Assembly: GCA_016288855.1 (NCBI GenBank)
Contig: JAEELJ010000051.1
Span: forward strand, 1 to 64,000
From: Acholeplasmatales bacterium
Lineage (GTDB): Bacteria; Bacillota_I; Bacilli_A; Acholeplasmatales; Anaeroplasmataceae
Length of the DNA stretch: 64,000 bases
Reading direction: 5' to 3'
Below are positions 25,311 through 34,842 of the stretch, piece by piece (the first letter of the stretch is position 1; every line of letters begins with the position of its first letter). Both the position numbers and the translations under genes were made by a program. The notes beneath the pieces are model-generated. The model did not search any database, had not been told where the DNA came from, and was given only the letters and a program-made list of their open reading frames with translations.

Positions 25311-25959
25311 TAAGTAAATCCTCCATTATTTTAACTGATTTAGAGCATCCAATTCTTGAAGCACCTGCCTCAATTAATTTTAAGAATGTTTCTTTATCTC
25401 TAATACCACCAGAGGCTTTAACTTTTAATGGAGATGATTTTACTGTATCAACCATTAATTTAACATCTTCTACTGTTGCTCCACCTGTTGAAAAACCAGT
25501 TGATGTTTTTACGAAGTCAGCTTGAGCCTTGACTGCAGCTTTACAAGCCTCAATTTTTTCTTCTTCTGTAAGTAGACAGGTTTCAATTATTACCTTTACT
25601 AATGTACCTGAAGCTTTATCTACACAAGCTTTGATATCATTATAAACGTAATCCCAGTCATGATTTTTTGCCGCAGATATATTTATTACCATATCTACTT
25701 CATCTGCACCATCCTGAATTGCTTTAGTAATTTCGAATTCTTTTACTTCAGTAGTATTTGCTCCTAAAGGGAATCCAATTACTGTACAAACTAATACATC
25801 ACTACCAGCTAATAATTCATGTGCTAGTGATACAAACGCAGGATTTACACAAACTGATTTAAATTTATATTTATTTGCTTCTGCACAAAGTAGTAAAATA
25901 TCTTCTTTTGTTGCATCTGGCTTTAAATTTGTATGATCAATGTACTTATTGTATTCCAT
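25303..25959 (-). CDS. deoC: Deoxyribose-phosphate aldolase
   Basis: Class I aldolase that splits deoxyribose-5-phosphate into acetaldehyde and glyceraldehyde-3-phosphate, feeding nucleoside sugar into glycolysis. The 218-aa protein has the Schiff-base Lys151 in VKTSTGFS, the DHTNLKP start and [13 protein letters not shown] precedes the ATG. It lies in an operon unknown-deoC-deoD; no phosphopentomutase or pyrimidine-nucleoside phosphorylase is in this operon, so the set is incomplete here. Confidence 0.96.
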   Translation of the reverse strand: MEYNKYIDHTNLKPDATKEDILLLCAEANKYKFKSVCVNPAFVSLAHELLAGSDVLVCTVIGFPLGANTTEVKEFEITKAIQDGADEVDMVINISAAKNHDWDYVYNDIKACVDKASGTLVKVIIETCLLTEEEKIEACKAAVKAQADFVKTSTGFSTGGATVEDVKLMVDTVKSSPLKVKASGGIRDKETFLKLIEAGASRIGCSKSVKIMEDLLNE

Positions 25960-25967
25960 AACTGCTC

Positions 25968-26843
25968 CTAAACATCTAAGATTTGTTCAAGCATTGTTGG
26001 TTTAACTTCATGTGCTAGAGGCGGGAATTTTTCTTTTGTAATAATCTTTAAGAATTTCTTTACGTATTTTGCCTCAAGTAACATAATGTCACCATAACCA
26101 TCAATTGGTTTGAATAATTTATCCGTATGCTTTATAACTTCAAACATAGGATATTTCTTTACGCCCTTTCCATCGTCTACCATTAAAAGGTCAACGCATG
26201 GAGGTAATATAAATGATGATTTTCCATCCCACTTTATCGCTACATAAGCACTTCTTGAGGATTCTGTTCTTAAGAATATATAATTTGATACAATAATTTT
26301 TTCAGTATCAATTGTTAATTCTATTCTTTTTCTCTTTTGTAAGTAGTTATATACCTGCGATAAAGTTTGAGGATCTAAGAAATTAAATGCAGCAACTTTT
26401 TCTGGATATTTAGATGCGTAAGCTTTTTTCCATGACGTAAATGCCTTAACCATAATAGGTCTTCTAAATGGCATTACAACATATTGGAAGGCTTGATTGT
26501 ATACAAAAAATCTGAATCTTTTGCAAATATCTTCAACGATATCTAATACCAGTTCTACAGCGTAGTTAGAAAGTAACACACTAAATGACACATAGAAATC
26601 AACATCTAAGTACTTTGGGTTTATTTGATCCGCGTCAGGGACAACGGCAATATCAGACATAATAAACCTTGCTTCAAAGTTTAATAGAGGGTGATGGTAT
26701 GTGTATACTTTTTTGCCATTGTCATCTGTTGGACCTGTGACATTTGGATTAGATGTTAATAATGTTATTAACTCTGTTTTGTCATAAACTCTAGTCTGTT
26801 CCTTTAGAAAGTAGAACGCGAATTCTGGTATTTTAGAATTCAT
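25968..26843 (-). CDS. Uncharacterised protein, first gene of the deoC-deoD operon
   Basis: I do not recognise this 291-aa, probably soluble protein. It has no signal peptide, no membrane helix and no obvious nucleotide-binding or catalytic motif; it is rich in aromatic and basic residues ([20 protein letters not shown]) and appears mixed alpha/beta. The ATG at 26843 follows GGGAGGGG. It ends 8 nt before deoC and shares the promoter and palindrome at 26880-26925, so a role in deoxynucleoside use or its control is possible, but there is no helix-turn-helix I can point to. Confidence 0.7.
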   Translation of the reverse strand: MNSKIPEFAFYFLKEQTRVYDKTELITLLTSNPNVTGPTDDNGKKVYTYHHPLLNFEARFIMSDIAVVPDADQINPKYLDVDFYVSFSVLLSNYAVELVLDIVEDICKRFRFFVYNQAFQYVVMPFRRPIMVKAFTSWKKAYASKYPEKVAAFNFLDPQTLSQVYNYLQKRKRIELTIDTEKIIVSNYIFLRTESSRSAYVAIKWDGKSSFILPPCVDLLMVDDGKGVKKYPMFEVIKHTDKLFKPIDGYGDIMLLEAKYVKKFLKIITKEKFPPLAHEVKPTMLEQILDV

Positions 26844-26879
26844 CAATCCATCCCCTCCCTTCGTTTTAATTTTACAACT

Positions 26880-26899
26880 AATAAGTATTTATACTTATT
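26880..26899. promoter_or_regulatory. Operator-like palindrome at the deo promoter
   Basis: AATAAGTAT and ATACTTATT (26880-26888 and 26891-26899) form a perfect inverted repeat with a 2-bp centre. It overlaps the -10 element and the expected transcription start of the unknown-deoC-deoD operon, the classic position for a repressor site. Confidence 0.55.
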
Positions 26900-26925
26900 T
26901 TAGCATTATTGAAAAATTATTTCAA
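26897..26925 (-). promoter_or_regulatory. Promoter of the unknown-deoC-deoD operon
   Basis: Minus strand TTGAAA (26920-26925), 17-bp spacer, TAAAAT (26897-26902). The -35 element is built from the last two sense codons of ileS. Confidence 0.65.
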
Positions 26926-29628
26926 TAGATTCATCTTATCAATAATTCCACGGCATCTTGGACATAAGCCTAAAGAATCAACTTCTTTAACTATCATCCA
27001 GCATCTTGCACAAGTATCGCCTGTTGCAGCTTCTACTTTAACATCGAACTTGTCGCCTTCCTTAGTTTCTAATTGAGAAACAATTAATAATTGTGCAGCA
27101 TTATCTAAGATTGGAGCAAATGCGTTCTTTGCGTCATTATCTAATGTTAATGTAAGCTTTGCATTGAAGCTCTTTCCGATAACCTTAGCATTTCTTGCTT
27201 CTTCTAATGATTTTAGAATTACTGAACGGTATTCCATGAATTTATCTAGCTTAGCTTCTAATTCATTATCACGACCTAAGTCTGCCTTAGGGAAATCTGT
27301 TAAATAAACATCTTCTTCAGTTTCATATTGTAATGTGTTATAAGCTTCTGACATTGTATGAGGAAGAATTGGTGATAATAATTTAATTAATGCTAATGCA
27401 ATTTGATAGAATACTGTTTGAGTAGATAATCTCTTGTTTGAAGTAGGAGATTCAATATATAAAATATCTTTTGTGAAATCTAAATAGAATGAAGATAATG
27501 TATTTGTAATATAAGCATTTACATTTCTATAAATGTCACCAAATTCATAATTTTCATAGCTATTGATTGTTTCATTAATGAATTCTTGAAGCTTGATATA
27601 CATATACTTATCTACGTTTTCAAGCTTTTCATATGGTAAGCTATTCTTTGGATCAAAATCAGATGTATTAACTAATAAGAATCTTAATGTATTTCTAATC
27701 TTACGATAAGATTCAGAAACCTGCTTTAAGATTTCTTGAGATAAAGGTAAATCTGCTGTGAAATCAACAGATGCAACCCATAATCTTAATACATCAGCAC
27801 CATTAGTTTGGCAAACCTTGTTTGGATCAACACCATTTCCAAGTGATTTTGACATCTTTCTTCCTTGACCATCAATTGTAAAACCATGTGATACAACTGT
27901 CTTATAAGGTGCGATTCCTCTTGTTGCAACAGATGTAATAATTGATGAGTTGAACCAACCTCTATATTGGTCAGAACCTTCAATATATAAATCAGCAGGG
28001 AACTTTAATCCACGACGATCTAATAACATGTATGAAGAACCTGAATCAAACCATACATCCATAATATCTTTTTCTTTTGTGAAGATACCATTTGGAGAAT
28101 GTTCATTCTTATAGCCTTCTGGTAATAAATCCTTAGCTTCTTTTTCAAACCAAACATTTGAACCATATTCACCGAATAAATCAGCAACATGGAAAATTAC
28201 ATCTTTATCAAGAATTGGAGTACCATCTTCACAGTAGAAAATAGGAAGTGGAACACCCCATGCTCTTTGACGAGAAATACACCAATCATGACGATCCTTA
28301 ATCATATTAGAAATTCTTACTTCACCCCAAGTAGGAATCCACTTAACAGCATGGATTTGAGCAAGAATTTGATCCTTAATTGGGTCAATTGATGCAAACC
28401 ACTGTGGTGTAGCACGGAAAATAACTGGCTTTTTAGTTCTCCAGTCATGAGGATATGAGTGAACGATTGGATCTAATAATAATAAAGAACCATTTTCCTT
28501 CATATCAGCCATGATTGCTTCTTCTGAATCAGCATAGAACATACCAGCATACTTACCAGCTTCTTGTGTTTGATAACCATGATTATCAACAGCAACCATT
28601 ATATCTAGACCATATTTCTTACCAGCAACATAGTCATCTTCACCATAACCTGGTGCGATATGTACAAAACCTGTACCATCAGTTGTAGTAACATAGTCTG
28701 CGTTGATAACTGGTGATACTCTATCATATAATGAATGCTTATAATGTAAGCCTTCTAATTCAGCACCAGTATAATGCTTTAAATCCTTTACATTTTCTAA
28801 TGATAATTTTGTAACTAATGCTTCTTTTAATTCAGATGCACATAATAATTTACCAATAGATGTTTCTAATAATACATAATCAATTTGAGGACCTGCAGCA
28901 ACAGCAAGGTTACATGGAAGAGTCCAAGGAGTTGTTGTCCAAATTAAAATATATGCATCTTTTAATTCATCTTTTCCATCAGTAATTTGGAAACGGAAAT
29001 AAATAGAATTAGATTTAATATCTTTATATTCGATTTCTGCTTCTGCAAGTGCTGATTCACTTGATGGTGACCAATAAACTGGCTTTAATCCCTTATAAAT
29101 TAAACCCTTTTCAACCATCTTACCAAATACAATAATTTGGTCCTTTTCGAAATCCTTTGTTAATGTGATATAAGGATGATCGAAATCACCTAATACACCT
29201 AAGCGCTTGAATCCAACCTTTTGGCGTTCAACCTGTGACATAGCGAAATCATAGCATAGTTTTCTAAATTCTACGATTGGCTTATCCTTTCTTGAAACAC
29301 CCTTCTTTTGTAATGCATTTTCAGTTGGAAGACCATGAGTATCCCAACCAGGAATATATTCTGATTTATAACCATTCATGTTATGGTATCTAACAATTAT
29401 ATCCTTTAAAATCTTATTTAATGCATGTCCTAAATGGATATCACCATTTGCATATGGAGGACCATCATGAATAGTATATTCACGCTTTCCTTCATTCTTT
29501 CTAATTCTCTTGTTATAAAGATCAATTTCTTCCCATTTTGCTTCGATATTAGGTTCTTTTTGTCCAAGATTACCTCTCATTTCGAAAGCACTATTACCCA
29601 TGAATAGGGTATCTTTAAAATCTGCCAT
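26917..29628 (-). CDS. ileS: Isoleucyl-tRNA synthetase
   Basis: Class Ia synthetase that charges tRNA-Ile and edits valine. The 903-aa protein has the HIGH-type motif HLGH (residues 65-68), the editing domain (IWTTTPWTLPCNLA), KMSKS in GRKMSKSLGNG, and a C-terminal zinc finger (CARCW...CPRC). This C-terminal zinc form is the common bacterial type. A T-box leader with an Ile specifier lies upstream. No terminator follows; the next promoter starts inside its last codons. Confidence 0.98.
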   Translation of the reverse strand: MADFKDTLFMGNSAFEMRGNLGQKEPNIEAKWEEIDLYNKRIRKNEGKREYTIHDGPPYANGDIHLGHALNKILKDIIVRYHNMNGYKSEYIPGWDTHGLPTENALQKKGVSRKDKPIVEFRKLCYDFAMSQVERQKVGFKRLGVLGDFDHPYITLTKDFEKDQIIVFGKMVEKGLIYKGLKPVYWSPSSESALAEAEIEYKDIKSNSIYFRFQITDGKDELKDAYILIWTTTPWTLPCNLAVAAGPQIDYVLLETSIGKLLCASELKEALVTKLSLENVKDLKHYTGAELEGLHYKHSLYDRVSPVINADYVTTTDGTGFVHIAPGYGEDDYVAGKKYGLDIMVAVDNHGYQTQEAGKYAGMFYADSEEAIMADMKENGSLLLLDPIVHSYPHDWRTKKPVIFRATPQWFASIDPIKDQILAQIHAVKWIPTWGEVRISNMIKDRHDWCISRQRAWGVPLPIFYCEDGTPILDKDVIFHVADLFGEYGSNVWFEKEAKDLLPEGYKNEHSPNGIFTKEKDIMDVWFDSGSSYMLLDRRGLKFPADLYIEGSDQYRGWFNSSIITSVATRGIAPYKTVVSHGFTIDGQGRKMSKSLGNGVDPNKVCQTNGADVLRLWVASVDFTADLPLSQEILKQVSESYRKIRNTLRFLLVNTSDFDPKNSLPYEKLENVDKYMYIKLQEFINETINSYENYEFGDIYRNVNAYITNTLSSFYLDFTKDILYIESPTSNKRLSTQTVFYQIALALIKLLSPILPHTMSEAYNTLQYETEEDVYLTDFPKADLGRDNELEAKLDKFMEYRSVILKSLEEARNAKVIGKSFNAKLTLTLDNDAKNAFAPILDNAAQLLIVSQLETKEGDKFDVKVEAATGDTCARCWMIVKEVDSLGLCPRCRGIIDKMNLLK

Positions 29629-29639
29629 ATTTTTCCTCC

Positions 29640-29880
29640 TAAATAATAAAAAAACCTTAGATTTTATCTAAGGACGAATTATCGCGGTACCACCTTAGTT
29701 CTATGAATAGTATTCATAGCACTCATTATCCTTTAACGCAGGTATACGTTTCTAGTTACTTAGTTTCACTAAAAAAGCTCCTCCAGTGATCCGAATATTA
29801 TACAATATCATTTTACACCAACCAATGACTCTCTAAGATTGTGTTTAATATTCAAGCTGGTATCAGCCTCTAAACGAATT
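29640..29880 (-). promoter_or_regulatory. T-box leader of ileS (Ile, AUC specifier)
   Basis: On the minus strand: AGAGAG and GGTTGGTG stem-I elements, specifier ATC (29788-29790) followed by a purine, and the T-box AGGTGGTACCGCG (29683-29695). An antiterminator can compete with the terminator at 29647-29673. Uncharged tRNA-Ile should allow readthrough into ileS, which matches the specifier. Confidence 0.95.
29647..29673 (-). terminator. T-box regulated terminator
   Basis: CCTTAGAT/ATCTAAGG hairpin (29655-29662 with 29666-29673) with seven T on the minus strand, immediately downstream of the T-box. Confidence 0.92.
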
Positions 29881-29882
29881 TT

Positions 29883-29911
29883 ATTATAACATTTAATATT
29901 AATTTTGTAAA
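29883..29911 (-). promoter_or_regulatory. Promoter of the ileS T-box operon
   Basis: Minus strand TTTACA (29906-29911), 17-bp spacer, TATAAT (29883-29888), directly ahead of stem I. Confidence 0.75.
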
Positions 29912-29943
29912 TTAAAAAAACTAAAATATAGACTTAATAAAAG

Positions 29944-29975
29944 AAAAAGATGAACTCTTTTTTTAAGAATTCATC
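29944..29975 (-). terminator. Terminator of the marR-ABC exporter operon
   Basis: GATGAATTC/GAGTTCATC hairpin (29967-29975 with 29949-29957, one G-T pair) with T-run on the minus strand. Confidence 0.8.
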
Positions 29976-29984
29976 TTTTTTGTA

Positions 29985-31928
29985 CTATTCAAGCTCAAAT
30001 GCACCAGTATATAACTGATAATATACACCCTTTTGGCTTAATAATTGACTGTGATCTCCACGCTCGATTATACGACCATGGTCTAATACCATAATTGCAT
30101 TAGAGTTTCTTACAGTTGATAATCTGTGAGCAATAACAAATACAGTTCTTCCATCCATTAGATTATCCATACCCTTAGATACTAATGCTTCAGTACGTGT
30201 ATCAATTGATGAAGTTGCTTCATCTAAAATCATTACAGGAGCATCAGCAATTGCAGCTCTTGCAATAGAAATAAGCTGACGTTGGCCTTGAGATAATTGT
30301 GAACCATTACCAGTAAGCATAGTATTAAATCCATCAGGTAATCTCGTGATGAAATCATATGCATTTGCTATCTTCGAAGCCTTGTATACTTCTTCATCAG
30401 TAGCATCAAGCTTACCATATCTAATATTATCCATAACTGTACCAGTGAATAGGTTAGTATCTTGTAATACAATACCAATTGATCTTCTTAAATCATCCTT
30501 TTTGATTTTATTGATATTAATACCATCATATCTTATTTTACCATCTGCTAAATCATAGAAACGGTTAATTAGGTTAGTAATTGTTGTTTTACCTGCACCT
30601 GTTGCACCTACAAAGGCAATCTTTTGACCTGGTTTAGCATAAATAGATACATCGTGTAATACTATCTTTTCAGGGAAATAACCAAAATCTACATCAAAGA
30701 ATCTAATATCTCCCTTTAATTCAGTATATGTTATTGTACCATCCTGATGAGGATGCTTCCAAGCCCAGTGACCTGTTCTTTCATTTGTTTCTTCAATAGT
30801 GCCATCTTCTTTAATAATAGCATTTACTAAAGTAACATATCCTTCATCACTTTCAGGTTTCTTATCCATAAGCTCAAAAATTCTATCTGCACCAGCAAGA
30901 CCCATAACAACTGAGTTTAATTGCATTGAAATTTGGTTGAATGAGTTAGCAAATTGTCTAGACATTCCTAAGAATGTAATTGCTGTACCAATTGTTAAGC
31001 CAATTTCTTTTCCAGAACCATAGCCTCTTAATGATAAATTAGGTACATTATTAATAACTAAAACAACACCAATAATTGCAACAATTACATATAATAGGTT
31101 ACCAATATTATGAATAATAGGTCCAAGCATATTTGCATATGCGTTAGCTTTAAATCCATCTTGGTTTAATTGTTCATTTAATACTTCAAAATCTTCTTGA
31201 TTCTTCTTTTCGTGATTGAATACCTTAACAACCTTTTGGCCTTCCATCATTTCTTCAATGAAGCCTTCACAAATTGCAAGTGATTTTTGTTGCTTAATGA
31301 AATATTTTGCAGAACCACCACCAATTTTCTTAGTTGTTATAAAGATGAATATTACTGCAACAACTATTGCTACAGTTAACCATAAGCTTAAATAACACAT
31401 AATAATAAATAATACAGTTACTAAGAATATTGTTTGTACAGCTTGAGGTATAGCAACAGATATAAGTTGTCTTAATGCATCTGTATCATTTGTATAAGTT
31501 GACATTATTGTACCATGTTGGTTACGATCAAAATATGAAATAGGAAGCTTTTCCATTCTAGCAAACATATCTTTTCTAACCTTAGCAAGGAATCCTTGTG
31601 TTAATTTTGCAAGCATCTGACCTTGAATAACTATAGAAATAAATGCAACTACATAAATTGAGCCTAAAATAATTAAATATTTAACTAAATTAGCTTTTGC
31701 TTCATCCCATAAACCGAAATTAGTAGATTTTTCTACAATTCCTGATTCCATATTATCAACTATTAATTTCATAATAATTGATGGAGCAAGTGAACCTACT
31801 GCAGCTAAAATAATTGTTATACCAATAATAATTACATATAAAGGATAAGTGTGGAATAAATATCCCATTATTCTAGAAAAAGTCTTTTTTCTATCAAATT
31901 TTCTTGTTGTAGCACCAAATTTTGGCAT
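29985..31928 (-). CDS. Heterodimeric ABC exporter, catalytic-site-competent half
   Basis: Membrane exporter half of 647 aa: six-helix transmembrane domain (about 1-345) and C-terminal ATPase with Walker A GATGAGKTT, signature LSQGQRQ and Walker B VMILDEATS with the catalytic Glu. Between the two parts is an insert containing GHWAWKHP, seen in LmrD/BmrD-like subunits. It starts one base after its partner gene. Together they form a type IV (ABCB-like) exporter, likely for drugs, lipids or other amphipathic compounds; the MarR regulator supports a drug/toxin response. Confidence 0.9.
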   Translation of the reverse strand: MPKFGATTRKFDRKKTFSRIMGYLFHTYPLYVIIIGITIILAAVGSLAPSIIMKLIVDNMESGIVEKSTNFGLWDEAKANLVKYLIILGSIYVVAFISIVIQGQMLAKLTQGFLAKVRKDMFARMEKLPISYFDRNQHGTIMSTYTNDTDALRQLISVAIPQAVQTIFLVTVLFIIMCYLSLWLTVAIVVAVIFIFITTKKIGGGSAKYFIKQQKSLAICEGFIEEMMEGQKVVKVFNHEKKNQEDFEVLNEQLNQDGFKANAYANMLGPIIHNIGNLLYVIVAIIGVVLVINNVPNLSLRGYGSGKEIGLTIGTAITFLGMSRQFANSFNQISMQLNSVVMGLAGADRIFELMDKKPESDEGYVTLVNAIIKEDGTIEETNERTGHWAWKHPHQDGTITYTELKGDIRFFDVDFGYFPEKIVLHDVSIYAKPGQKIAFVGATGAGKTTITNLINRFYDLADGKIRYDGININKIKKDDLRRSIGIVLQDTNLFTGTVMDNIRYGKLDATDEEVYKASKIANAYDFITRLPDGFNTMLTGNGSQLSQGQRQLISIARAAIADAPVMILDEATSSIDTRTEALVSKGMDNLMDGRTVFVIAHRLSTVRNSNAIMVLDHGRIIERGDHSQLLSQKGVYYQLYTGAFELE

Positions 31929-31929
31929 A

Positions 31930-33756
31930 TTACATTCCCTCCTTTACTTCATTATCTTCTTGCTTATTTTGAGTTTCATAAACCTCTTTATAAATTTCAT
32001 TACGAGCTAATAATTCATCAGGTGTACCAATATCATTAATAGTACCATTATCCATAATGATAATTCTATCAGCATGCTGAATTGATGAAATTCTTTGAGC
32101 AATAATGATTTTTGTAGTATCAGGAATGAAATCCTTTAATCCACTCTTGATTATAGCATCTGTTTTTGTATCTACTGCAGATGTTGAATCATCAAGAATT
32201 AAAATCTTTGGATTCTTAAGAAGAGCTCTAGCAATACATAATCTTTGCTTCTGACCACCAGAAACATTAGAACCACCCTGTTCAATTCTTGTATCATATT
32301 TATCAGGGAATTGTTCAATAAATTCATCTGCACAGGCAAGCTTACATGCATGGATGATTTCTTCATCTGTTGCATCTTCCTTACCCCATCTTAGGTTAGA
32401 TTTAATTGTACCTGCAAATAGCATATTCTTTTGTAATACAACAGCTACATTATCTCTTAGTGTTTTAATATCATAATCTCTAACATCAACACCACCAACA
32501 GAAACTGTTCCTTCTGTTGTATCATATAATCTTGAAATTAAATTTACTAATGATGTTTTTGATGAACCAGTTGAACCTAAGATACCAATTGTTTCACCAG
32601 ATTTAATTTCAACATTAATATTTTTAAGTGAAGGCTTTTCTGCTTTTTCAGAATATTTGAAAGTTACATTATCAAATTTAATAGAACCATCCTTAATTTC
32701 CATAATAGGATTTTCTGGATTAGATAATGTTGGCTTTTCAACTAATACCTCACAAATTCTCTTAGCTGATTCTACTGAGATTGCAATCATTACAACAACC
32801 ATGTTAAGCATCATTAATGCCATTAATGATTGGAATCCATATGTTGTTAAAGATTGGAATTGACCAATTGTTAAATCATTAAATACAAATACATTTTTAC
32901 CTAAACGAACAGTTTCAGCTGCATCTAGGCTAGAATTATTAATAATTATGTTAGAACCAATTAATAAAACAATAATCATGATGATAGATACTGCAGCATT
33001 CATTGCAGGGTTTGTCCATGCAACAATCTTTTCAGCCTTAGTGAAATCCTTCTTTAATTCATCAGCTGCCTTATTGAATTTATCTTTTTCATATTCTTCT
33101 CTAACAAATGATTTTACAACTCTAATACCTTTAATATTTTCTTCTACAGATTCATTTAAGGCATCATATTTCTTAAATACCTTGTTGAATACTCTCATAG
33201 CTAAAATCATGATCAATACCATGATTAATGCTAAAATTACCATAACAACTACGAATATCCAAGCAATTTTTGGTGATATTACAAATGACATAACCATTGA
33301 GAATATAATCATTAATGGTGAACGTAATGCAGCACGAATGATCATCATATATGAATTTTGAACATTTGTTACGTCTGTTGTCATTCTTGTTACAAGTGAT
33401 GATGTTTGGAAGCGGTCAATATTTGTAAATGAGAAATTACAAATTGCTTCATACATATCTTTTCTTAAATTTTTTGCAAATCCTGCTGATGCCTTACTTG
33501 AGAAATAACCTGCAAGTGCACCAAAAGTTAGTGATGCAAAAGCCATTACTACAATTATAATAGCGTAAATAGTTAGCATTTTACCATCAGGATTATTCAT
33601 TTGGTCAACTAACATTGAAGTACCAAAAGGTAAAATACATTCCATTATTACTTCAAGCACTATGAATAGTACAGATAAGAATGATGGCTTCTTGTACTCT
33701 CTAATACTTTTCTTTAAAGTTTTAAGCATGGGAATTTTATTTTTTTCTTTTGACAT
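31930..33756 (-). CDS. Heterodimeric ABC exporter, half with degenerate catalytic site
   Basis: A 608-aa exporter half: transmembrane domain (about 20-320) and ATPase domain with Walker A GSTGSSKTS and signature VSGGQKQ. In Walker B the residue after the Mg-binding Asp is Asp instead of Glu (LILDDSTSAVD). One weakened ATP site is the hallmark of heterodimeric exporters such as LmrCD, BmrCD and TM287/288, so this pairs with the gene downstream. AGGAG precedes the ATG; it lies 4 nt after marR. Confidence 0.9.
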   Translation of the reverse strand: MSKEKNKIPMLKTLKKSIREYKKPSFLSVLFIVLEVIMECILPFGTSMLVDQMNNPDGKMLTIYAIIIVVMAFASLTFGALAGYFSSKASAGFAKNLRKDMYEAICNFSFTNIDRFQTSSLVTRMTTDVTNVQNSYMMIIRAALRSPLMIIFSMVMSFVISPKIAWIFVVVMVILALIMVLIMILAMRVFNKVFKKYDALNESVEENIKGIRVVKSFVREEYEKDKFNKAADELKKDFTKAEKIVAWTNPAMNAAVSIIMIIVLLIGSNIIINNSSLDAAETVRLGKNVFVFNDLTIGQFQSLTTYGFQSLMALMMLNMVVVMIAISVESAKRICEVLVEKPTLSNPENPIMEIKDGSIKFDNVTFKYSEKAEKPSLKNINVEIKSGETIGILGSTGSSKTSLVNLISRLYDTTEGTVSVGGVDVRDYDIKTLRDNVAVVLQKNMLFAGTIKSNLRWGKEDATDEEIIHACKLACADEFIEQFPDKYDTRIEQGGSNVSGGQKQRLCIARALLKNPKILILDDSTSAVDTKTDAIIKSGLKDFIPDTTKIIIAQRISSIQHADRIIIMDNGTINDIGTPDELLARNEIYKEVYETQNKQEDNEVKEGM

Positions 33757-33760
33757 ACTA

Positions 33761-34192
33761 CTACTCCTTTCCCACAGCGTTTTTTAATTTGTTTAAAAGG
33801 TAATTTAATTGATTAAGCTCTTCTTTAGAAAAATCTTTTGTAATTATTTTTTCATAATTACTCTTTTCTTCCCTAATCTTGTTATAAATAATAATTGATT
33901 TATCTGTAAGTGATAGTTTTCTTAATCTTTGATCTTCATTTACCTTTTCTCTTACGACCAATCCTTCATTTTCCATTTGGGTTATTATGTTAGATGCGGT
34001 TGATCTAGAAAAGCCAAATGTCTTCTCAATTGTTTTTTGATATACGTCTTCTTTACTTTCGCATATAAATGATATAAGCATTCTTGTAACACCATTTGTT
34101 CTTGCATAATCATCTACTCCATTGATGGTAGAAACATATCTTTTATAATTATTAGTTATACAAAAAATAGTTGAAAGAATAAGTTTATCCAT
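33761..34192 (-). CDS. MarR-family transcriptional regulator
   Basis: Winged-helix repressor of 143 aa that typically responds to small toxic ligands. The DNA-binding core is visible as KTFGFSRSTASNIITQMENEGLV (recognition helix) and the wing REKVNEDQRLRKLSLT. I place the start at 34192 because AGAGGTG is correctly spaced; an in-frame ATG 18 nt upstream overlaps that site. It leads the operon marR-ABC-ABC and probably represses it and itself. Confidence 0.9.
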   Translation of the reverse strand: MDKLILSTIFCITNNYKRYVSTINGVDDYARTNGVTRMLISFICESKEDVYQKTIEKTFGFSRSTASNIITQMENEGLVVREKVNEDQRLRKLSLTDKSIIIYNKIREEKSNYEKIITKDFSKEELNQLNYLLNKLKNAVGKE

Positions 34193-34264
34193 ATCTAAAC
34201 ACCTCTTCATTTTATATTTTACTCAAAAATTGTGTGAAAAAAATGTTTTAAATGGAACTTTTTT

Positions 34265-34278
34265 AGTAAACGTTTGCA
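34265..34278 (-). promoter_or_regulatory. Weak cre-like site between marR and the GNAT gene
   Basis: Minus strand TGCAAACGTTTACT matches 12 of 14 cre positions and has the LacI-family CG-centred core. It lies between the divergent marR and GNAT genes; functional meaning uncertain. Confidence 0.25.
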
Positions 34279-34299
34279 TTAAAATATCATTATCTTAAA

Positions 34300-34328
34300 T
34301 TGATTTTATAATCATTATTGATTATAAT
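34300..34328 (+). promoter_or_regulatory. Promoter of the GNAT gene
   Basis: TTGATT (34300-34305), 17-bp spacer, TATAAT (34323-34328), leaving a short leader before the ATG at 34351. Confidence 0.7.
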
Positions 34329-34350
34329 ATGGGTTAAGTGGGTGAGGTAA

Positions 34351-34827
34351 ATGGTTTTCGAACTTGTTGATGAAGAAAAGGAATTTAAGACAATCGAAAT
34401 GATGGCTGGTATAATATGGCCTACATATTATAAAAATATATTGCCACGTGAAGAGATTGCTTATATATTAAAAGAATACCTATCAGCTGATGCAATTAAA
34501 AATGCAACAAGACAAGGTCATACATTTGTTATTATGTATGAAGATGATATAAGAATCGGATTTATGTCTTATAAATTTGAAAGAAATTATATTTTTATTT
34601 CTAATCTTTATATCTTACCTCAGTATAGAGATAAAAATGTAGGAAAGGCATCAATAGATTATTTAGACCAATTTAACTTACCTTTAGAAATTCATGTAAA
34701 TGAAAATAACACTCAAAGTATAGATACCTTAACTCATTTAGGGTTTCATATTAATGAAACTATTAAAGAAAATATTGGTAATGGATATATTAATAATAAT
34801 GTAGTACTAAAAAAAGGAATGAATTAG
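34351..34827 (+). CDS. GNAT-family N-acetyltransferase
   Basis: Acetyl-CoA-dependent acetyltransferase of 158 aa. The conserved motif A region reads ISNLYILPQYRDKNVGKASIDYL, with the pantetheine-binding loop QYRDKNVGKA, and a motif B follows (NENNTQSIDTLTHLGFH). The substrate cannot be told. It is one of three plus-strand genes, divergent from marR, with its own promoter. Its stop lies in the loop of a terminator shared with the opposite gene. Confidence 0.85.
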   Translation: MVFELVDEEKEFKTIEMMAGIIWPTYYKNILPREEIAYILKEYLSADAIKNATRQGHTFVIMYEDDIRIGFMSYKFERNYIFISNLYILPQYRDKNVGKASIDYLDQFNLPLEIHVNENNTQSIDTLTHLGFHINETIKENIGNGYINNNVVLKKGMN

Positions 34828-34842
34828 TTTTCATTCCTTTTT
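34809..34842. terminator. Bidirectional terminator between GNAT and YcxB-like genes
   Basis: AAAAAGGAATGAA/TTCATTCCTTTTT (34811-34823 with 34830-34842). The stop codons of both convergent genes fall in or beside the 6-nt loop. Confidence 0.85.

Noticed and set aside
32948-33361. 137-codon plus-strand reading frame inside the ABC exporter gene
   Set aside because: Antisense shadow of transmembrane-coding sequence; low-complexity Ile/Thr composition.
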